5,849 bases of DNA from UBA3478 sp964217345. GTDB lineage: Bacteria > Bacteroidota > Bacteroidia > Flavobacteriales > Flavobacteriaceae. Below are positions 5,233-5,849 of this stretch, in pieces (the first letter of the stretch is position 1; every line of letters starts with the position of its first letter). The translations under genes were made by a program, and so were the position numbers. The stretch lies in contig CAXPJI010000014.1 in the NCBI GenBank assembly GCA_964217345.1, positions 1-5,849 on the forward strand, read 5' to 3'. The notes under the pieces are model-generated. The model ran no database searches and had not been told where the DNA came from. It saw only the letters and a list, made by a program, of their open reading frames with translations.

Positions 5233-5260
5233 AAAGCCTCTTGATTCATCAAGAGGCTTT
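5233..5260 (-). terminator. Terminator hairpin, T-tract on the minus strand, nearly identical to the one at 2417-2444
   Basis: Perfect 13-base inverted repeat AAAGCCTCTTGAT (5233-5245) and ATCAAGAGGCTTT (5248-5260). Six T residues follow on the minus strand; the plus-strand tail is only TTTC. Aligned on the plus strand it differs from 2417-2444 at three bases (one stem base and the two central bases). No minus-strand gene is visible to its right in this window, so its source transcript is unclear; it may act bidirectionally. Confidence 0.7.
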
Positions 5261-5346
5261 CGTTGTAGACAACTCTATTCAAATATCGAACTTTGATTTT
5301 ACACCTCGAGATTTTGAAATTACCCTTCAAACTACATACCTAATTC

Positions 5347-5366
5347 AAAATGATTAACATCATTTT
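5347..5366. promoter_or_regulatory. 20-base palindrome upstream of the YHYH lipoprotein, possible operator
   Basis: AAAATGAT and ATCATTTT form a perfect 8-base inverted repeat around TAAC, about 56 bases before the start codon at 5423. Its size and position suit a dimeric regulator site. It is AT-rich, so chance is possible, and it has no T-tract that would make it a good terminator. Confidence 0.35.
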
Positions 5367-5422
5367 AAGTGTGTTCATTAAACCTAATAGATATTTTGCC
5401 ATCTAAAATTAAAAGTGCCTTC

Positions 5423-5849
5423 ATGAGAATTCTATTTAAATTATTTACAATAATCCTATTGTTTTCGTGTAACAAAAATGAAGAACCTAAAGAAAAAAAT
5501 GATTTAAACTGTTCTGGGGATTACTCAACTGCTGGAATTTTGGTAGATATCAATGAGGAAATTTATAATGATGATGAATCTGTGAATAATTACAGTAGAT
5601 ACTCATGGTCTTCAGACGGTTTAGACAGAATTCTAATTGGTAATGGAATACCAAATCATGAAGTAGGAACCTTTCCAAACCCCAATAACCCTAACACAAT
5701 AAGAGAACAAAATGTAAACAAGAGATTTACCCTTTGTCCTGAAATAATTACAGAAAGTGGATTGGAGGTTGTAGGGCCCGCCTTAGCGATCGCCTACGCA
5801 CTTAACAGTGTCAAGTTTGATCCTGCGACAGCGGGGAGATGTAATGATG
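5423..5849 (+). CDS. YHYH-family lipoprotein, N-terminal part (runs off the right edge)
   Basis: ATG at 5423 opens a frame of 142 codons that is still open at the window end. Residues 1-16 (MRILFKLFTIILLFSC) form a lipoprotein signal with Cys16. The mature N-terminus, NKNEEPKEKND, is charged and acidic, as in Bacteroidetes lipoproteins sent to the cell surface (inference). Residues 63-93 contain the diagnostic 'SSDGLDRILIGNGIPNHEVG' followed by 'TFPNPNNPNTI', which is the conserved opening of YHYH-domain proteins; later 'VGPALAIAYALNSVKFDPAT' (117-136) fits the 'G.ALNGV.FDP' stretch of the same domain. The YHYH motif itself would lie beyond the edge. The family is exported and of unknown function. 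Cysteines C30, C105 and C140 might form disulfides. The codon use is AT-rich, like the 2469-4275 block and unlike the propeller gene. Confidence 0.85.
   Translation, partial: MRILFKLFTIILLFSCNKNEEPKEKNDLNCSGDYSTAGILVDINEEIYNDDESVNNYSRYSWSSDGLDRILIGNGIPNHEVGTFPNPNNPNTIREQNVNKRFTLCPEIITESGLEVVGPALAIAYALNSVKFDPATAGRCND

Larger units (their letters stand above)
5150..5267. repeat. 14-base perfect inverted repeat TACAACGAAAGCCT ... AGGCTTTCGTTGTA
   Basis: Arm 1 is 5150-5163 and arm 2 is 5254-5267, with 90 bases between them. Each arm also forms half of a local terminator hairpin (AAAGCC with 5182-5187; AGGCTTT with 5233-5239), so long-range and local pairings exclude one another. Read outward-in, both ends have the same design: TACAACGAAAGCCT, a stem, GGCTTTTT then ATTT. 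They look like two convergent copies of one terminator-type element. Confidence 0.7.
5046..5422. other. 377-base gene-free stretch rich in inverted repeats
   Basis: No convincing coding sequence on either strand. Between 5066 and 5260 there are five successive inverted repeats: ATTGCT/AGCAAT (5066-5081, loop CGAA), CATTTTC/GAAAATG (5107-5131), the terminator hairpin 5157-5187, AGAAT-CC-TCAAGC / GCTTGA-ATTCT (5197-5222), and the terminator hairpin 5233-5260. The outer ends GAGAGAGGATT (5058-5068) and AATTCTCTC (5217-5225) are imperfectly complementary, which hints at a small degenerate element of about 170 bases. The rest (5268-5422) is AT-rich, with a palindrome at 5347-5366 before the last gene. 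A weak TATTTTG box near 5392-5398 is the only promoter-like string before the gene at 5423. Confidence 0.6.

Noticed and set aside
5026..5330. Small open frames across the intergenic hairpin region (5026-5217 plus, 5136-5330 minus)
   Set aside because: Both run through strong hairpins and terminator tracts, their composition is not protein-like, and no start context supports them.
1..5849. CRISPR array, tRNA or rRNA gene, insertion-sequence transposase, integrase
   Set aside because: No regularly spaced repeats, cloverleaf with conserved T-arm, rRNA-like stretch, or transposase/integrase motif was seen on either strand.

Overview
The window looks like chromosomal DNA of a member of the Bacteroidetes, most likely a marine or environmental flavobacterium. 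The signs are a moderately AT-rich base composition, almost no Shine-Dalgarno sequences before starts, signal peptides ending in a small residue then Gln (mature proteins starting 'QT' or 'QE'), short lipoprotein signals (Cys16), and families common in that group: CotH kinase, DUF5684, PD40/TolB-like propeller, YHYH lipoprotein. Assignments are by eye; no database search was possible.

Layout, left to right: (1) the last 83 codons of a CotH-kinase-family gene (+), whose stop codon overlaps the stop of a convergent gene; (2) a two-gene minus-strand operon (1020 to 251) encoding a DUF5684 membrane protein and then a small protein resembling the MGMT/alkyltransferase-like fold; (3) a divergent plus-strand gene (1085-2389) for an exported protein that joins an NTF2/SnoaL-like domain to a PD40 beta-propeller; (4) a bidirectional terminator hairpin at 2417-2444; (5) a more AT-rich accessory-looking block, 2469-4275, with an NTF2-like lipoprotein (-), an HxlR-family one-cysteine regulator (+) and a secreted protein of unknown family with two similar halves (-); (6) a TRIC/UPF0126-type channel gene (4425-5045, +); (7) a 377-base gene-free stretch crowded with hairpins, including two terminator-like ones facing each other; (8) the first 142 codons of a YHYH-family lipoprotein (+) that runs off the right edge.

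The most interesting signal is in block 5. The two minus-strand genes encode unrelated proteins, yet they carry a nearly identical 38-39 base segment directly before their start codons, and that segment contains the dyad TTGT-N5-ACAA. The HxlR-type regulator lies between them and is divergent from one. This suggests a small local regulon in which a cysteine-sensing repressor controls an exported lipoprotein and a secreted protein. In addition, a 19-base direct repeat (one mismatch) brackets the secreted-protein gene plus its leader, as if that unit had been inserted or duplicated as a cassette next to the TRIC promoter. Both ideas are inferences from the sequence pattern. The remaining genes look like ordinary flavobacterial genes with no evident shared pathway.
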